From the NCBI RefSeq assembly GCF_016598615.1, contig NZ_CP066831.1:9796001-9860000 (forward strand): a DNA stretch of 64,000 nucleotides, given 5' to 3'. Shown here in pieces: positions 52,984 to 61,088 of the stretch. The position numbers and the translations under genes were made by a program. The notes below the pieces were generated by a model. It was not told where the DNA came from. It worked only from the letters and a program-made list of their open reading frames with translations, and did not search any database. Position 1 is the first letter of the stretch; each line of letters starts with the position of its first letter. Source of the DNA: Streptomyces liliifuscus. Lineage in GTDB: Bacteria > Actinomycetota > Actinomycetes > Streptomycetales > Streptomycetaceae.

Positions 52984-53171
52984 CGGCGGCTCCGCTCGTA
53001 GGCGTCGCGTACGTCCTGGACGCTGCCGCCGCCGTCGAACCAGTGGCCAGCCGCCCACCCCACACCGCCCAGGGCGGCCACAAGCAGGAACGCTCCGAAG
53101 CCCCCGAAGTGTCCCGCGAAGGCCAGCGCCATCCCGGCGATCATCCCGACGAACGCCCTGCTCTGTGCCAT
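52980..53171 (-). CDS. Small one/two-TM protein of the Asp23 operon (DUF2273-like)
   Basis: A 63-residue protein: 'MAQSRAFVGMIAGMALAFAG', then a second hydrophobic stretch 'FGAFLLVAALGGVGWAAG' and an acidic/Arg tail. DUF2273-type small membrane proteins accompany Asp23 genes in many Gram-positives. It is coupled to the next gene by ATGA overlap. Without the operon context it would be easy to miss. Confidence 0.78.
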   Translation of the reverse strand: MAQSRAFVGMIAGMALAFAGHFGGFGAFLLVAALGGVGWAAGHWFDGGGSVQDVRDAYERSRR

Positions 53172-53221
53172 GTCCCGTTCCCTTTCACCGGCTGTCGACC
53201 CTCTTGTGCGCGGCCGTGCGC

Positions 53222-53722
53222 TCACTCCACGCGGGAGTCCGTCGCCGCGTCGGTGTCGTCGTCGGGCAGGTGTACGTCGTTGATGGTGACGTTCACCTCC
53301 ACCACGTCCAGCCCGGTGATGCGCTCCACCGCGGAGATCACGTTCTCCCGCACATCGCGGGCCACGTCGGCGATCGGGACGCCGTACTCCACCACCAGGT
53401 CGAGATCGATGGCTGTCTGCCGCTCGCCGACCTCGACCTTGACGCCGCGCCCGACGTTCGGCCGGCCGCCCGGGACCCGGTCGCGCACGGCGCCGATGGT
53501 GCGCGACAGGCCGCCGCCCATGTCGTACACCCCCGGGATCTCCCGGGCCGCGATGCCCGCCACCTTCACGACGACGACATCGGCGATCGAGGTCCTGCCG
53601 CGGTCCGGGGCGGGCTGGTCGGCCCCGGTGACACCATTGGTCACGGCTGTCGTCGTCTGTGTCGACTTGCCGCCCTGCGAGACGGATACGTCCTTGCCGG
53701 TCGGCGCGGTCTGCGTGGTCAT
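53222..53722 (-). CDS. Asp23/Gls24 family envelope stress response protein
   Basis: A 166-residue protein. After a Thr/Gln-rich, probably disordered N-terminus comes the Asp23 core: 'SIADVVVVKVAGIAAREIPG', 'VEVGERQTAIDLDLVVEYG', 'GLDVVEVNVTINDVHLP'. Asp23 coats the inner membrane face during alkaline and envelope stress. It is the first gene of a four-gene operon (asp23, small TM protein, DUF6286, amaP). AAGGA ribosome site. Confidence 0.88.
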   Translation of the reverse strand: MTTQTAPTGKDVSVSQGGKSTQTTTAVTNGVTGADQPAPDRGRTSIADVVVVKVAGIAAREIPGVYDMGGGLSRTIGAVRDRVPGGRPNVGRGVKVEVGERQTAIDLDLVVEYGVPIADVARDVRENVISAVERITGLDVVEVNVTINDVHLPDDDTDAATDSRVE

Positions 53723-54059
53723 GGCATGTCCTTCTTCCTGTGGACCGGTGAGCTGCTCTCACTCCGTCAGACCCGCCCCGGCCACGTCTGTGACGCCGAT
53801 GCCCGGAAAATTTCTCCAGCCGCTCACACACGGGTCCCCGGCCGACGCCTCAACACGGCAGGCGTGAAAATCGTGGATGCCGGACGCGCAGCGATTCGTT
53901 GTGTGAAGAGTTGCGTGAAAAGGCGCGTCGCCGCGTGGCGCGTCCACAAATGGATTCCGCGGGAATTGTTCAAGTGAAGAAGCGAATTGCTGCCGAGTTC
54001 TGTGTGATTCCCCCGAACGGGACGGCAGTTCAGGGCAAGCCACCGCCGGCGACACCTGT
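53723..54059. other. Intergenic region upstream of the Asp23 operon
   Basis: About 340 bp of lower GC content. It should contain the asp23 operon promoter, but I find neither a GGGTAC SigB box nor another convincing promoter. The unshifted STAS frame runs through it with atypical codon use, which supports a frameshift upstream. Confidence 0.4.
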
Positions 54060-54393
54060 TCATGAGGCCGGGCCGGACCACGCATGCCAGGCCGTGTCCA
54101 GGTCTGTGTGCCAGTGGACACGGGCATCGGGGGGAATGCGGGAGCGGAGGATCGGTCGTGGCCAGCACGTGGATCGTGCCAGGCCCGTCCGGCCACAGCG
54201 GCGGCAGGAGGGCACCGTCCGTGGGGAGTTGGATCTCGCGGACATCCAGAACGACGGCGGACGCTCCGAAGCACCTCTCGGTGAGTTCGTGGCGCAGGGC
54301 ACCGCTGGTGCGCACGGTGAGACGTCCCGCCGCGGCACACCACAACCGTGCGCCAGACGTGGCGAGTACTCGGATGCGGAACTGCGCGGACAT
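54060..54393 (-). pseudogene. STAS-domain (anti-anti-sigma-like) gene with frameshift
   Basis: From ATG 54393 (GAGG ribosome site) the frame encodes 'RLTVRTSGALRHELTERCFG', 'AVVLDVREIQLP' and 'GTIHVLATTDPPLP', a STAS-like fold. In the CCCCCC run (minus strand, near 54131-54136) the natural ending 'ARVHWHTDLDTAWHAW' is found only in another frame, which stops at 54060. A 1-2 base indel in the homopolymer is the simplest reading. If unshifted, the frame continues to 53824 with poor codon bias. An anti-anti-sigma factor would fit the neighbouring SigB-type gene. Confidence 0.55.
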
Positions 54394-54441
54394 GCCACCT
54401 CACCTTGGCCCTGTTGAGGGTCGTCGTCTCCGCAGCGGATG

Positions 54442-54466
54442 CGGGGCCGGGGCGGATCGCCCCGGC
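54442..54466 (-). terminator. Terminator of the fasciclin gene
   Basis: Perfect 11-bp stem GGGCCGGGGCG (54442-54452) / CGCCCCGGCCC (54456-54466) with a 3-nt loop, 40 nt after the stop of the fasciclin gene. Confidence 0.75.
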
Positions 54467-54505
54467 CCTGCTTCTTTCTCCCCGTCACAGGAAGCCAGAT
54501 TCCCG

Positions 54506-55159
54506 TCAGCTGCTGGGCATCAGGACGCTGTCGATGATGTAGACGTTGGCGTTGGCGGTCTTGACGTTGCCGCAGACGACCTTGGCGGAGTCGTTGACGG
54601 TGTAGGACTCGTCGGAGCCGGATGTGGTGAGCTTCGACTTCTCCAGTGTGTCGAAGGAACCGTTCTCGAGGTCCTTGGGGGCGAGTTTCTGGCCCACCAC
54701 GTGGTAGGTGAGGATCTTCGTCAGTTGTGCCTTGTCGTTGAGCACCTTGTCGAGGTCGGCCTTGGGGATCTTTGCGAAGGCGTCGTTGGTCGGTGCGAAC
54801 ACGGTGATGTTCTGGGCGTTGTTGAGGGTGTCGACCAGGCCGGCCTTCTTGACTGCCGTCACGAGTGTGGACAGGGCCGGGTTGTTGGAGGCGGCGGTGG
54901 CCACGGGGTCCTTGGCCATGCCGTCGAAGGAACCGGTACCGTCGGCCGGCACCGACGAGCAGGCCGGGCCGAACGGCTCGTCCGTCGTGGAGGCAGCACC
55001 GGGGCTGTCCATGCCTTCGTCGGCCGCCGACGCCGACGCCTTGCTGGAGGAGTCCGACTTCGCGGAGTCGCTGCTGTCGTCGGAACAGGCGGTCAGGGCG
55101 AGGGGGAGGACGGCGGCTGCGGCCACGGCCACGGCGACACGACGGATACGGGTGTTCAT
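54506..55159 (-). CDS. Fasciclin-domain lipoprotein (MPT83/MPT70-like)
   Basis: A 217-residue lipoprotein with a signal peptide ending in lipobox LTAC (Cys about 25), a Ser/Asp/Ala-rich linker, and one FAS1 domain ('NPALSTLVTAVKKAGLVDTL', 'ITVFAPTNDAFAKIP', 'ILTYHVVGQ'). In mycobacteria the homologues MPT70/MPT83 are the main SigK regulon members. It is anchored outside the membrane, probably after acylation by Lnt. It follows the molybdopterin oxidoreductase by 68 bp with an AGGAG site. Confidence 0.9.
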   Translation of the reverse strand: MNTRIRRVAVAVAAAAVLPLALTACSDDSSDSAKSDSSSKASASAADEGMDSPGAASTTDEPFGPACSSVPADGTGSFDGMAKDPVATAASNNPALSTLVTAVKKAGLVDTLNNAQNITVFAPTNDAFAKIPKADLDKVLNDKAQLTKILTYHVVGQKLAPKDLENGSFDTLEKSKLTTSGSDESYTVNDSAKVVCGNVKTANANVYIIDSVLMPSS

Positions 55160-55227
55160 GGTGCTTCTCCTGTTGGTTGACACGGCCGAAGCCGCGTTCA
55201 TACGGGGGTAGGGAAGTGGCTGAGGGG

Positions 55228-56844
55228 TTATCCGACGGTGACGACGACCGAGTGCCGGCCGCTCGCCCCGTCGGGGATGGTGCGGGCACGCTTCTCGGTC
55301 TGGACGGCGCCGGTGCGGTCGGTGGCGCGCACCGTGAGGGTGTGGCCGCCCTTGCTCGCCTGCCAGGGAAAGGACCACTGGCGCCAGGTGTCACGCGAGT
55401 CCTCGGCCGCGAGCCGGGCCTCCTGCCAGGGGCCGTCGTCGACGCGGATCTCGACCTTGTCGATGCCGCGGTGCTGCGCCCAGGCGACTCCGCCGACCAT
55501 GACCGTGCCGGCCTCGGGGCGGGCGAACGGCTTGGGCGTGTCGATCCGGGACTGGGTCTTGATCGGCGCCTTGCGGGCCCATTTGCGTTTGACCCAGTAG
55601 GAGTCGTAGGCGTCGAACGTGGTGAGTTCGATGTCCTTGATCCATTTGCAGGCCGAGACATAGCCGTAGAGGCCGGGCACGAGCATGCGGACCGGGAAGC
55701 CGTGCTCGAAGGGGAGGGGCTGTCCGTTCATTCCGACGGCGAGGAGGGCGTCGCGACCGTCCATGACGTCGTCGACCGGGCTGCCGATCGTCATGCCGTC
55801 CACCGAGCGGGCCACCAACTGGTCGGCCGGGCCGCCCCGGGAAGGAGGCTTCACCCCGCACTCGGCGAGCAGGTCCGCAAGGCGTACGCCGATCCAGCGG
55901 GCGTTGCCCACGTAGGGACCGCCGACCTCGTTGGACACGCATGTGAGGGTGATGTCGCGCTCGATCAGCTCCCGTTGGAGCAGGTCGTCGAAGGAGAGAG
56001 TGACCGGCCGGGTGACTCCCTTTCCGTGGATGCGCAGTTGCCAGGTCGTGGCGTTCACCTTGGGCACCACGAGCGCGGTGTCCACGCGGTAGAAGTCGTT
56101 GTTCGGCGTAGTGAAGGCACTGATTCCGGGGATCCGGAGCTGGGCCCCCTTGGGTACGGAGGGAGCGGGAGAGGCAGGGGTCGGCAGGGCGACGTTCCTG
56201 CGCGAGGTGATCGCGTCCTGACCGCGTGAACCGGTCAGGGACCTTCCCAGTGCGCCGGCCCCGGCTGACGCGGCGGCAGCAGCGGTCGCGGCGATGACGA
56301 AACCGCGACGGTCCCACCCGGCAGCGCGGACCGAGTCCCCCTCCTCACTGCTGCTCGGACTCGGCTTGGAGGTGGGAAGCGTGAGGTGGCCGACGAGCAG
56401 GAACAGGACCACGGCTCCGACGGCCGCGCCCACGGCCGAGGGCAGCGCGTCGGTGAGACCGGTCGAGTCGGGCCGGCTGGTGGCCGCGGCAGCCCCGACG
56501 ATCCCGAACACCAGGACGCCTGCCGCCCCGGTTCGCCGGTACCGCAGCGCGACAAGTCCCAACGCCAGTGCGAACAGGGCCAGTACGGCGAGGATCCCCA
56601 GCTGAAGAACCAGCTTGTCGTTGGTGCCGAAATTCCGGATCGCCCAGTCCTTCACACCGGCGGGCGTACGGTCGATCGCCGCGCCCCCGACCGCGATGAC
56701 GGGACCGGACTGCGGGCGCACCCATGCCGACACGAGTTCGGCGACAGCGAGTGCCGCGAATCCCGCGAGAGCGCCACTGAATGACCCCAGAATCAGCCGC
56801 AGCCAGTTGCGGGGAATTCGCGGCTTCTTCTCGTCGTCTGTCAC
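55228..56844 (-). CDS. Membrane-anchored molybdopterin-dependent oxidoreductase (sulfite oxidase family)
   Basis: A 538-residue protein. About four TM helices (within residues 15-165) and a cytoplasmic loop precede a twin-Arg-like 'DRRGFVIAATAAAA' (about 179). A sulfite-oxidase-type Mo-cofactor domain follows, with the molybdenum-ligating Cys in 'ITLTCVSNEVGG' and 'FPVRMLVPGLYGY', then a C-terminal Mo-dimerisation domain ('VGGVAWAQHRGIDKVEIRVD'). The catalytic part should face outside. This gene and the fasciclin gene form the operon usually next to sigK-rskA in Streptomyces; here the two halves are about 5.6 kb apart. Confidence 0.88.
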   Translation of the reverse strand: MTDDEKKPRIPRNWLRLILGSFSGALAGFAALAVAELVSAWVRPQSGPVIAVGGAAIDRTPAGVKDWAIRNFGTNDKLVLQLGILAVLALFALALGLVALRYRRTGAAGVLVFGIVGAAAATSRPDSTGLTDALPSAVGAAVGAVVLFLLVGHLTLPTSKPSPSSSEEGDSVRAAGWDRRGFVIAATAAAAASAGAGALGRSLTGSRGQDAITSRRNVALPTPASPAPSVPKGAQLRIPGISAFTTPNNDFYRVDTALVVPKVNATTWQLRIHGKGVTRPVTLSFDDLLQRELIERDITLTCVSNEVGGPYVGNARWIGVRLADLLAECGVKPPSRGGPADQLVARSVDGMTIGSPVDDVMDGRDALLAVGMNGQPLPFEHGFPVRMLVPGLYGYVSACKWIKDIELTTFDAYDSYWVKRKWARKAPIKTQSRIDTPKPFARPEAGTVMVGGVAWAQHRGIDKVEIRVDDGPWQEARLAAEDSRDTWRQWSFPWQASKGGHTLTVRATDRTGAVQTEKRARTIPDGASGRHSVVVTVG

Positions 56845-57094
56845 GTGGGGAATCCGGCCCCGAGGGCCTGGCGGATTGGTCGATCACTCGATCGGAGGAA
56901 GCTTTTTCTGAGACCAATCCGCAGGCGTCACCGCAACGGATTCATGAATACGCTCGTCGACTTTTGCCTCGGCTCCGCCTCTCTCCCGCCCATGTGCACC
57001 GGGCCGGAGATGAGCTCCTCGTCCCACGAACGCCCCGCTCTGCATCCGCAGGGATCCAGTTTCTGGAAGTGCCGCGTAACAGGAGGCGGCCCAG

Positions 57095-57718
57095 ATGTGT
57101 CCAACCTTCAGAACGGACGAGAGGAGCCGCCCAGTGGCGGGGGCCCGTAGACAGAGCGCAGCGCTCGATACTCAGGGCGAGGCCGAGGACGCCTTGCTGG
57201 CGGTCCGGGCTGCGGAAGGGGACGAGGACGCCTTCGCCGTCCTCGTGCAGCGCCACGCCGCCGCACTGATCCGGCTGGCCACACGCCTGCTCGGAACCCG
57301 CGCGGAGGCCGAGGACGCGGTACAGGAGGCCTTCATCAGTGCCTGGCGACGGCTTCCGGAGTTCCAGGGCCGGTCCTCCTTCGCCACCTGGACATACCGG
57401 ATCGTGACCAACCGCTGCCTGAATGTGCTGCGATCCCGCAAATTGGAGGCGCCCCTGGAGGCGGCGGGGGACGTACCCGCCCCCGAGCACGCGGCCTCTC
57501 CGGCCCGTATCACCGAGGGCCGCGACGCGGTCCGCGAACTGCGGGAGGCTCTCGACCAGTTGTCGGCCGAACAACGGACCTGTTGGGTGCTGAGAGAATT
57601 GGACGGCCAGTCCTACGAGTTCATCGCGGACGCGGTCGGGATCAGCCAGGAGGCTGTCCGGGCCCGTGTCTTCCGTGCACGACGCTGCCTGACACAAGCA
57701 CTGGGGGCCTGGCGATGA
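57095..57718 (+). CDS. ECF RNA polymerase sigma factor
   Basis: A 207-residue ECF sigma factor with region 2 ('RLLGTRAEAEDAVQEAFISA', 'FATWTYRIVTNRCLNVLRSR') and region 4 ('LDQLSAEQRTCWVLRELDG', 'SYEFIADAVGISQEAVRARV'). ATG 57095 has AGGAGG 8 nt upstream; an in-frame GTG 57134 also has GAGGAG, so two translation starts are possible. Its stop overlaps the next start by ATGA, coupling it to an Asp23-like gene. Confidence 0.9.
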   Translation: MCPTFRTDERSRPVAGARRQSAALDTQGEAEDALLAVRAAEGDEDAFAVLVQRHAAALIRLATRLLGTRAEAEDAVQEAFISAWRRLPEFQGRSSFATWTYRIVTNRCLNVLRSRKLEAPLEAAGDVPAPEHAASPARITEGRDAVRELREALDQLSAEQRTCWVLRELDGQSYEFIADAVGISQEAVRARVFRARRCLTQALGAWR

Positions 57719-58329
57719 CCGCTCACAACCCACCCGACCACACGGACGTGCACGACGACGAGCAGTTGCTCTGCGGGCGACTGCTGTCCGAGGTCTGGGA
57801 CGCGTGGGAACGACAGGTGGACGACCCGCACCGACACGAGTGCCCGCACTGCCGGCAGGCGGTACTTGGTCTCGACGAGCTAGAGACGGCCGTGCGTGAT
57901 CTGCGTGACGAGGCCGCGGACACAGAAGGCTACGACGCGTCGACGCTGACCCGCCGGGTGATGGATGTCGTGCGCCTCGAACTGCGTCCCGGCCGTCCGT
58001 TGCCGCTGGGGGAGCCGGCCGAGGACCTTTGGATCATGGAGGCGGTCGCGGCCCGCGTGCTGCGTGCGGCAGCCGAGACGGTGCCTGGCGTGCGGGCCGG
58101 CTCCTGTCGGCTGCTGCCCGACCCCGAGGGGGGTGCCGGTCCGGTTGAGGTGCGCCTCGAGATCCACGCACCGGCCGACGCCTGCCTTCCGGACCTCGCC
58201 GACCAGGTTCGCGGGCGAGTGCAGGAGGCGGCCGACCGCGAGCTCGGCATGGGCACAGCGGCCGTGGACATCCGTATCACCGATCTCGTCGACACACCGC
58301 CCGACGGCCAGGAAGGCTCCACCCCATGA
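57715..58329 (+). CDS. Asp23-like protein with N-terminal zinc-finger-like motif (candidate anti-sigma)
   Basis: A 204-residue protein. An N-terminal acidic segment contains 'HRHECPHCRQAVLGLDELE', an H-x3-C-x2-C arrangement like the ZAS zinc site of anti-sigma factors. The second half resembles an Asp23/Gls24 domain ('GPVEVRLEIHAPADACLPDL', 'DIRITDLVD'). There is no TM segment. Its position directly after an ECF sigma gene is where an anti-sigma gene is expected, so it may be a soluble regulator fused to an envelope-stress domain. That is inference. Confidence 0.7.
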   Translation: MTAHNPPDHTDVHDDEQLLCGRLLSEVWDAWERQVDDPHRHECPHCRQAVLGLDELETAVRDLRDEAADTEGYDASTLTRRVMDVVRLELRPGRPLPLGEPAEDLWIMEAVAARVLRAAAETVPGVRAGSCRLLPDPEGGAGPVEVRLEIHAPADACLPDLADQVRGRVQEAADRELGMGTAAVDIRITDLVDTPPDGQEGSTP

Positions 58330-58673
58330 CGCAGCACGCCGTGCACGGCACGCTCACCGAGGAGATCGCCCGGGCCGTGCGGAACGTACCGGGCGTCGCC
58401 TTCCTCAAGCCGGGGCTCGCCACGAGGGTGCGCTCCGCCCTGGCCCGCCCACAGCAGGAAACGGCTGCGGAGCGAACGGCCGGAGTGCGTCTGGCCGGCC
58501 CGGGCGGCACCGGGCCCTGGCGCGTCGAGGTCCACCTCGTGGCGCGCAGGCGGGCCCGCACAGTCGATGTGGCCCGCGCGGCTCGCCGTACCGTCCTGGA
58601 CCACCTGGCGGTGAGGTGCCCGGATGAGGCCGTACGGGCACACGTCACCGTGACCGTCACCGGCCTCGTCTGA
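58326..58673 (+). CDS. Small Asp23/Gls24-like protein
   Basis: A 115-residue protein resembling the Asp23 fold in short form: 'RAVRNVPGVAFLKPGLATRV', 'WRVEVHLVARRRARTVDVAR', 'VRAHVTVTVTGLV'. It is coupled to the preceding gene by ATGA overlap, making a three-gene ECF sigma / Asp23-like operon. Function is inferred only from the family. Confidence 0.7.
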   Translation: MTQHAVHGTLTEEIARAVRNVPGVAFLKPGLATRVRSALARPQQETAAERTAGVRLAGPGGTGPWRVEVHLVARRRARTVDVARAARRTVLDHLAVRCPDEAVRAHVTVTVTGLV

Positions 58674-58746
58674 CACAGGGCCCGGACGAGGCAGTGGATC
58701 ACTCGGCCACGAGCGGCATCCGTTCGGCCAGGGCCCTCTCCTGACG

Positions 58747-58947
58747 TCAGTCGTTCTGCGGGCTGTTGCGCTCGCGCTCCTTCAGGGTTTCCAGACACTC
58801 GGGGTTCTGGCAGGGGTCCGGACCCCACACGGGCACGAAGACTCCGAGCGTCTTGTGCCGCTTCTTGATGCTCATGTCCAGGGGGTGCTCGCAGACCGGG
58901 CACACAAGCGTCCCTGGGGGACTGGTCTCATGCTCGGTTTTGCTCAT
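58747..58947 (-). CDS. Small zinc-ribbon-like protein
   Basis: A 66-residue protein with 'VCPVCEHPLDM' and 'PCQNPEC', two Cys pairs that could bind one zinc. No further function can be given. The ATG is leaderless with TATTGT 6 nt upstream, which supports the start. Confidence 0.65.
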   Translation of the reverse strand: MSKTEHETSPPGTLVCPVCEHPLDMSIKKRHKTLGVFVPVWGPDPCQNPECLETLKERERNSPQND

Positions 58948-58953
58948 TCTTTA

Positions 58954-58959
58954 ACAATA
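58954..58959 (-). promoter_or_regulatory. -10 box TATTGT, leaderless start of the zinc-ribbon gene
   Basis: The minus strand reads TATTGT, TAAAGA, ATG 58947. Confidence 0.6.
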
Positions 58960-59023
58960 GGCCGGATGGCCGGATAAAGAGATGATCGGCGTGCCATCTG
59001 TCGCGTGCTGATCGGTTCGCCGC

Positions 59024-60091
59024 TCAGAGTGGATCATCCCGTCGCTGTTCCCGCTCGGCATGCGTGCCCTTGTCGAGCGCGGGCGCCTCGGTTGCCGCAT
59101 CCGGCGGGGAGGGGGCGTTTTCCTGCTGAGCGGCGGGTGCAGGGTGGCCCGGGGCGGGTCGTCGCAGGCTGAATACGACGGATGCGGCCAGCACGACAAC
59201 GATGACCGCCAGACTGATCGGCGAGGGGATTTCCGGGATGCTGGAGCTGATCATCTTGTGGGACGCCTGGAGGATGAGCTTGACGCCGATGAAGGACAGG
59301 ATGATCGCGAGTCCCTTGTTCAGGTAGTGGAATCGGTCGAGCAGGCCCGCGAGCAGGAAGTACAGGGCACGCAGGCCCAGGATCGCGAACGCGTTGCTGG
59401 TGTAGACGATGAACGCGTCGTCGCTGACGGCGAGGACGGCCGGGACGCTGTCGACGGCGAAGACCAGGTCGGCGGCCTCGATCGCGGCGACGACCGCGAG
59501 GAGCGGGGTGGCCACGCGTTTGCCGGCCTCCTTGACGAAGAACTTCATGCCCGCGTACTCGTCCCGGACCGGGATGACCTTGCGGAGGAGTCGCAGGGCG
59601 AAGCTCTTGCCGGGGTCGAAGCTGTCCTCCTCGTTCTTGAGGAGCTTGTAGGTGCTGTAGAAGAGGATGGCGGCGAAGGCGAACAGCACCGCGGTGAAGC
59701 GGCTGACGACGGCGACACCGAGGGAGAGGAAGATCCCTCGGAAGACCAGGGCGCCCATCACGCCGAAGAACAGCACGCGGTGCTGGTAGGCGCGGGGCAC
59801 CTTGAAGTAGGCGAAGATCACCGCGAAGACGAAGAGGTTGTCCACCGACAGGCTCTTCTCCAGCAGCCACGCGGTGGTGTACTCGGTGCCGGCCGTCGTG
59901 CCCAGCACGAGGAAGACGACGCCCGCGAAGATCAGGGCGAGACCCACCCACAGGCCGCTCCAGGCGGCGGCCTCCTTGAAGCCGATCACGTGCGCGGTGC
60001 GGTGGGCCAGCAGGTCCACCGCCAGCGACACCACCACCGTCGCGGCGAACGCTCCCCACAGCCAGAGCGGGACCTCAAGCACACCCGTCAC
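59024..60091 (-). CDS. TerC/Alx family membrane protein
   Basis: A 355-residue protein with 8-9 TM helices. The family signatures 'SLSVDNLFVFAVIFAYF' and 'AADLVFAVDSVPAVLAVSDD' carry the conserved membrane Asp residues. TerC/Alx proteins move metal ions, Mn2+ for several members, and were first linked to tellurite resistance. The Pro/Ala/Glu-rich tail after residue 310 is poorly conserved. It starts at GTG 60091. I looked for a yybP-ykoY-type leader upstream and saw none. Confidence 0.88.
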   Translation of the reverse strand: MTGVLEVPLWLWGAFAATVVVSLAVDLLAHRTAHVIGFKEAAAWSGLWVGLALIFAGVVFLVLGTTAGTEYTTAWLLEKSLSVDNLFVFAVIFAYFKVPRAYQHRVLFFGVMGALVFRGIFLSLGVAVVSRFTAVLFAFAAILFYSTYKLLKNEEDSFDPGKSFALRLLRKVIPVRDEYAGMKFFVKEAGKRVATPLLAVVAAIEAADLVFAVDSVPAVLAVSDDAFIVYTSNAFAILGLRALYFLLAGLLDRFHYLNKGLAIILSFIGVKLILQASHKMISSSIPEIPSPISLAVIVVVLAASVVFSLRRPAPGHPAPAAQQENAPSPPDAATEAPALDKGTHAEREQRRDDPL

Positions 60092-60521
60092 CTTCTCCGC
60101 GGTCCACGGCGATACGGGCCCCTATACGGAAGTCTGCGGCATTTTCCGGGACCGGGCGACATCACGAGCACCGGGCCACCGGCGGAGCGGGCAGGAGATT
60201 CCGCCGGGCGGCGGCGCGCAGAACCTCGCAGCCGGCTTTGGGCACCGGAGAGGCTTGCTGCGTTACTCCGCGGCGGTCATCCCGTGCACGCGCACATGCG
60301 CCCCAGCGAGCGAAAGGCCCGCCCGTACACATGACAGATCACGGTGTCCGTGGACTCGTCACGGACCAGGCGGCCGAAGTCGGGATGCCGGACCGCGCGG
60401 TCGCTCTCCGGTATCCGCGGTATGTGTGGACGGGTCATGGCTGTCTCTTGCCGGGCTGCGCTGGGGGAGCGGGTGCGGGTTCACATTCCGCTGATCGGAC
60501 GCGCGACCGGTGTCTCGACGC
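60092..60521. other. Intergenic region without a recognisable gene
   Basis: 430 bp between the TerC start and the GNAT stop. Short plus-strand frames (for example from 60330) have no family resemblance and no ribosome site. It should contain the terC promoter. I see no hairpin or repeat of note. Confidence 0.4.
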
Positions 60522-61088
60522 CTACAGGGGCTGGACGGCGAGCGCCCGGGCGGGGTGGCGAGGGCCGAGGAAGACGACGATGCCCTTGCCGTCGGGGGAG
60601 GGATGGGTGGCCTGCGTCCAGCCCTGGCGGCGGTAGAAGGACATGGCGTGCGTCGACTGCACCGAGGTGAGCAGCCACGACCGGCCCTCGGGGGCATCGT
60701 CGGTGACCGCATCGAGGAGGCCGGCGGCCATGCCCGTGCCGCGGGCATCGGGGCGTACGGCGAGTTCGTCGATCTCGCGGGCGCCGCACAGCCAGCTCTC
60801 GGTGCGGTCGGGCCCGAGGCCGGCGGCCGCCTGGGGATAGCAGCGGTCGGCGGGGAAGGGGTCGAGGGTGGTCCAGGCGGTGGCGAAGCCGGTGACCTCC
60901 TGGCCGGTGAAGGCGAGCGCGGCGGTGAAACCCGGCCGCCCCACGTTCACGGGGAGCCGGGCCACGAACTCGACGGCCTTCTCCTCGTCCTCGTTCCACG
61001 GCGGGGCACAGAAGGCGTCGACGTACACGGAGCGCAGGGCGGCGGTGTGGGCGAGCAGGTCGGCGCCCTTGAGGATCCGGATGCTCAT
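60522..61088 (-). CDS. GNAT family N-acetyltransferase
   Basis: A 188-residue GNAT acetyltransferase. The acetyl-CoA loop is 'IDELAVRPDARGTGMAAGLLD' in its (R/Q)xxGx(G/A) form, and the C-terminal beta-bulge motif is 'STHAMSFYRRQGW'. It overlaps the tsaD stop by ATGA. RimI often accompanies tsaD, but this protein lacks the RimI-like N-terminal signature, so its target is uncertain. Confidence 0.82.
   Translation of the reverse strand: MSIRILKGADLLAHTAALRSVYVDAFCAPPWNEDEEKAVEFVARLPVNVGRPGFTAALAFTGQEVTGFATAWTTLDPFPADRCYPQAAAGLGPDRTESWLCGAREIDELAVRPDARGTGMAAGLLDAVTDDAPEGRSWLLTSVQSTHAMSFYRRQGWTQATHPSPDGKGIVVFLGPRHPARALAVQPL

Noticed and set aside
53824..54059. C-terminal extension of the STAS frame
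   Set aside because: Codon use is atypical, and a better STAS-like ending is found in another frame ending at 54060; treated as a frameshift.
54060..55661. 533-residue minus-strand frame across the fasciclin gene
   Set aside because: It overlaps the fasciclin lipoprotein and the oxidoreductase out of frame; only its last ~20 codons are meaningful, as the shifted end of the STAS gene.
60092..60521. Manganese (yybP-ykoY) riboswitch upstream of TerC
   Set aside because: No paired-helix junction or conserved loop motif is visible in the leader region.
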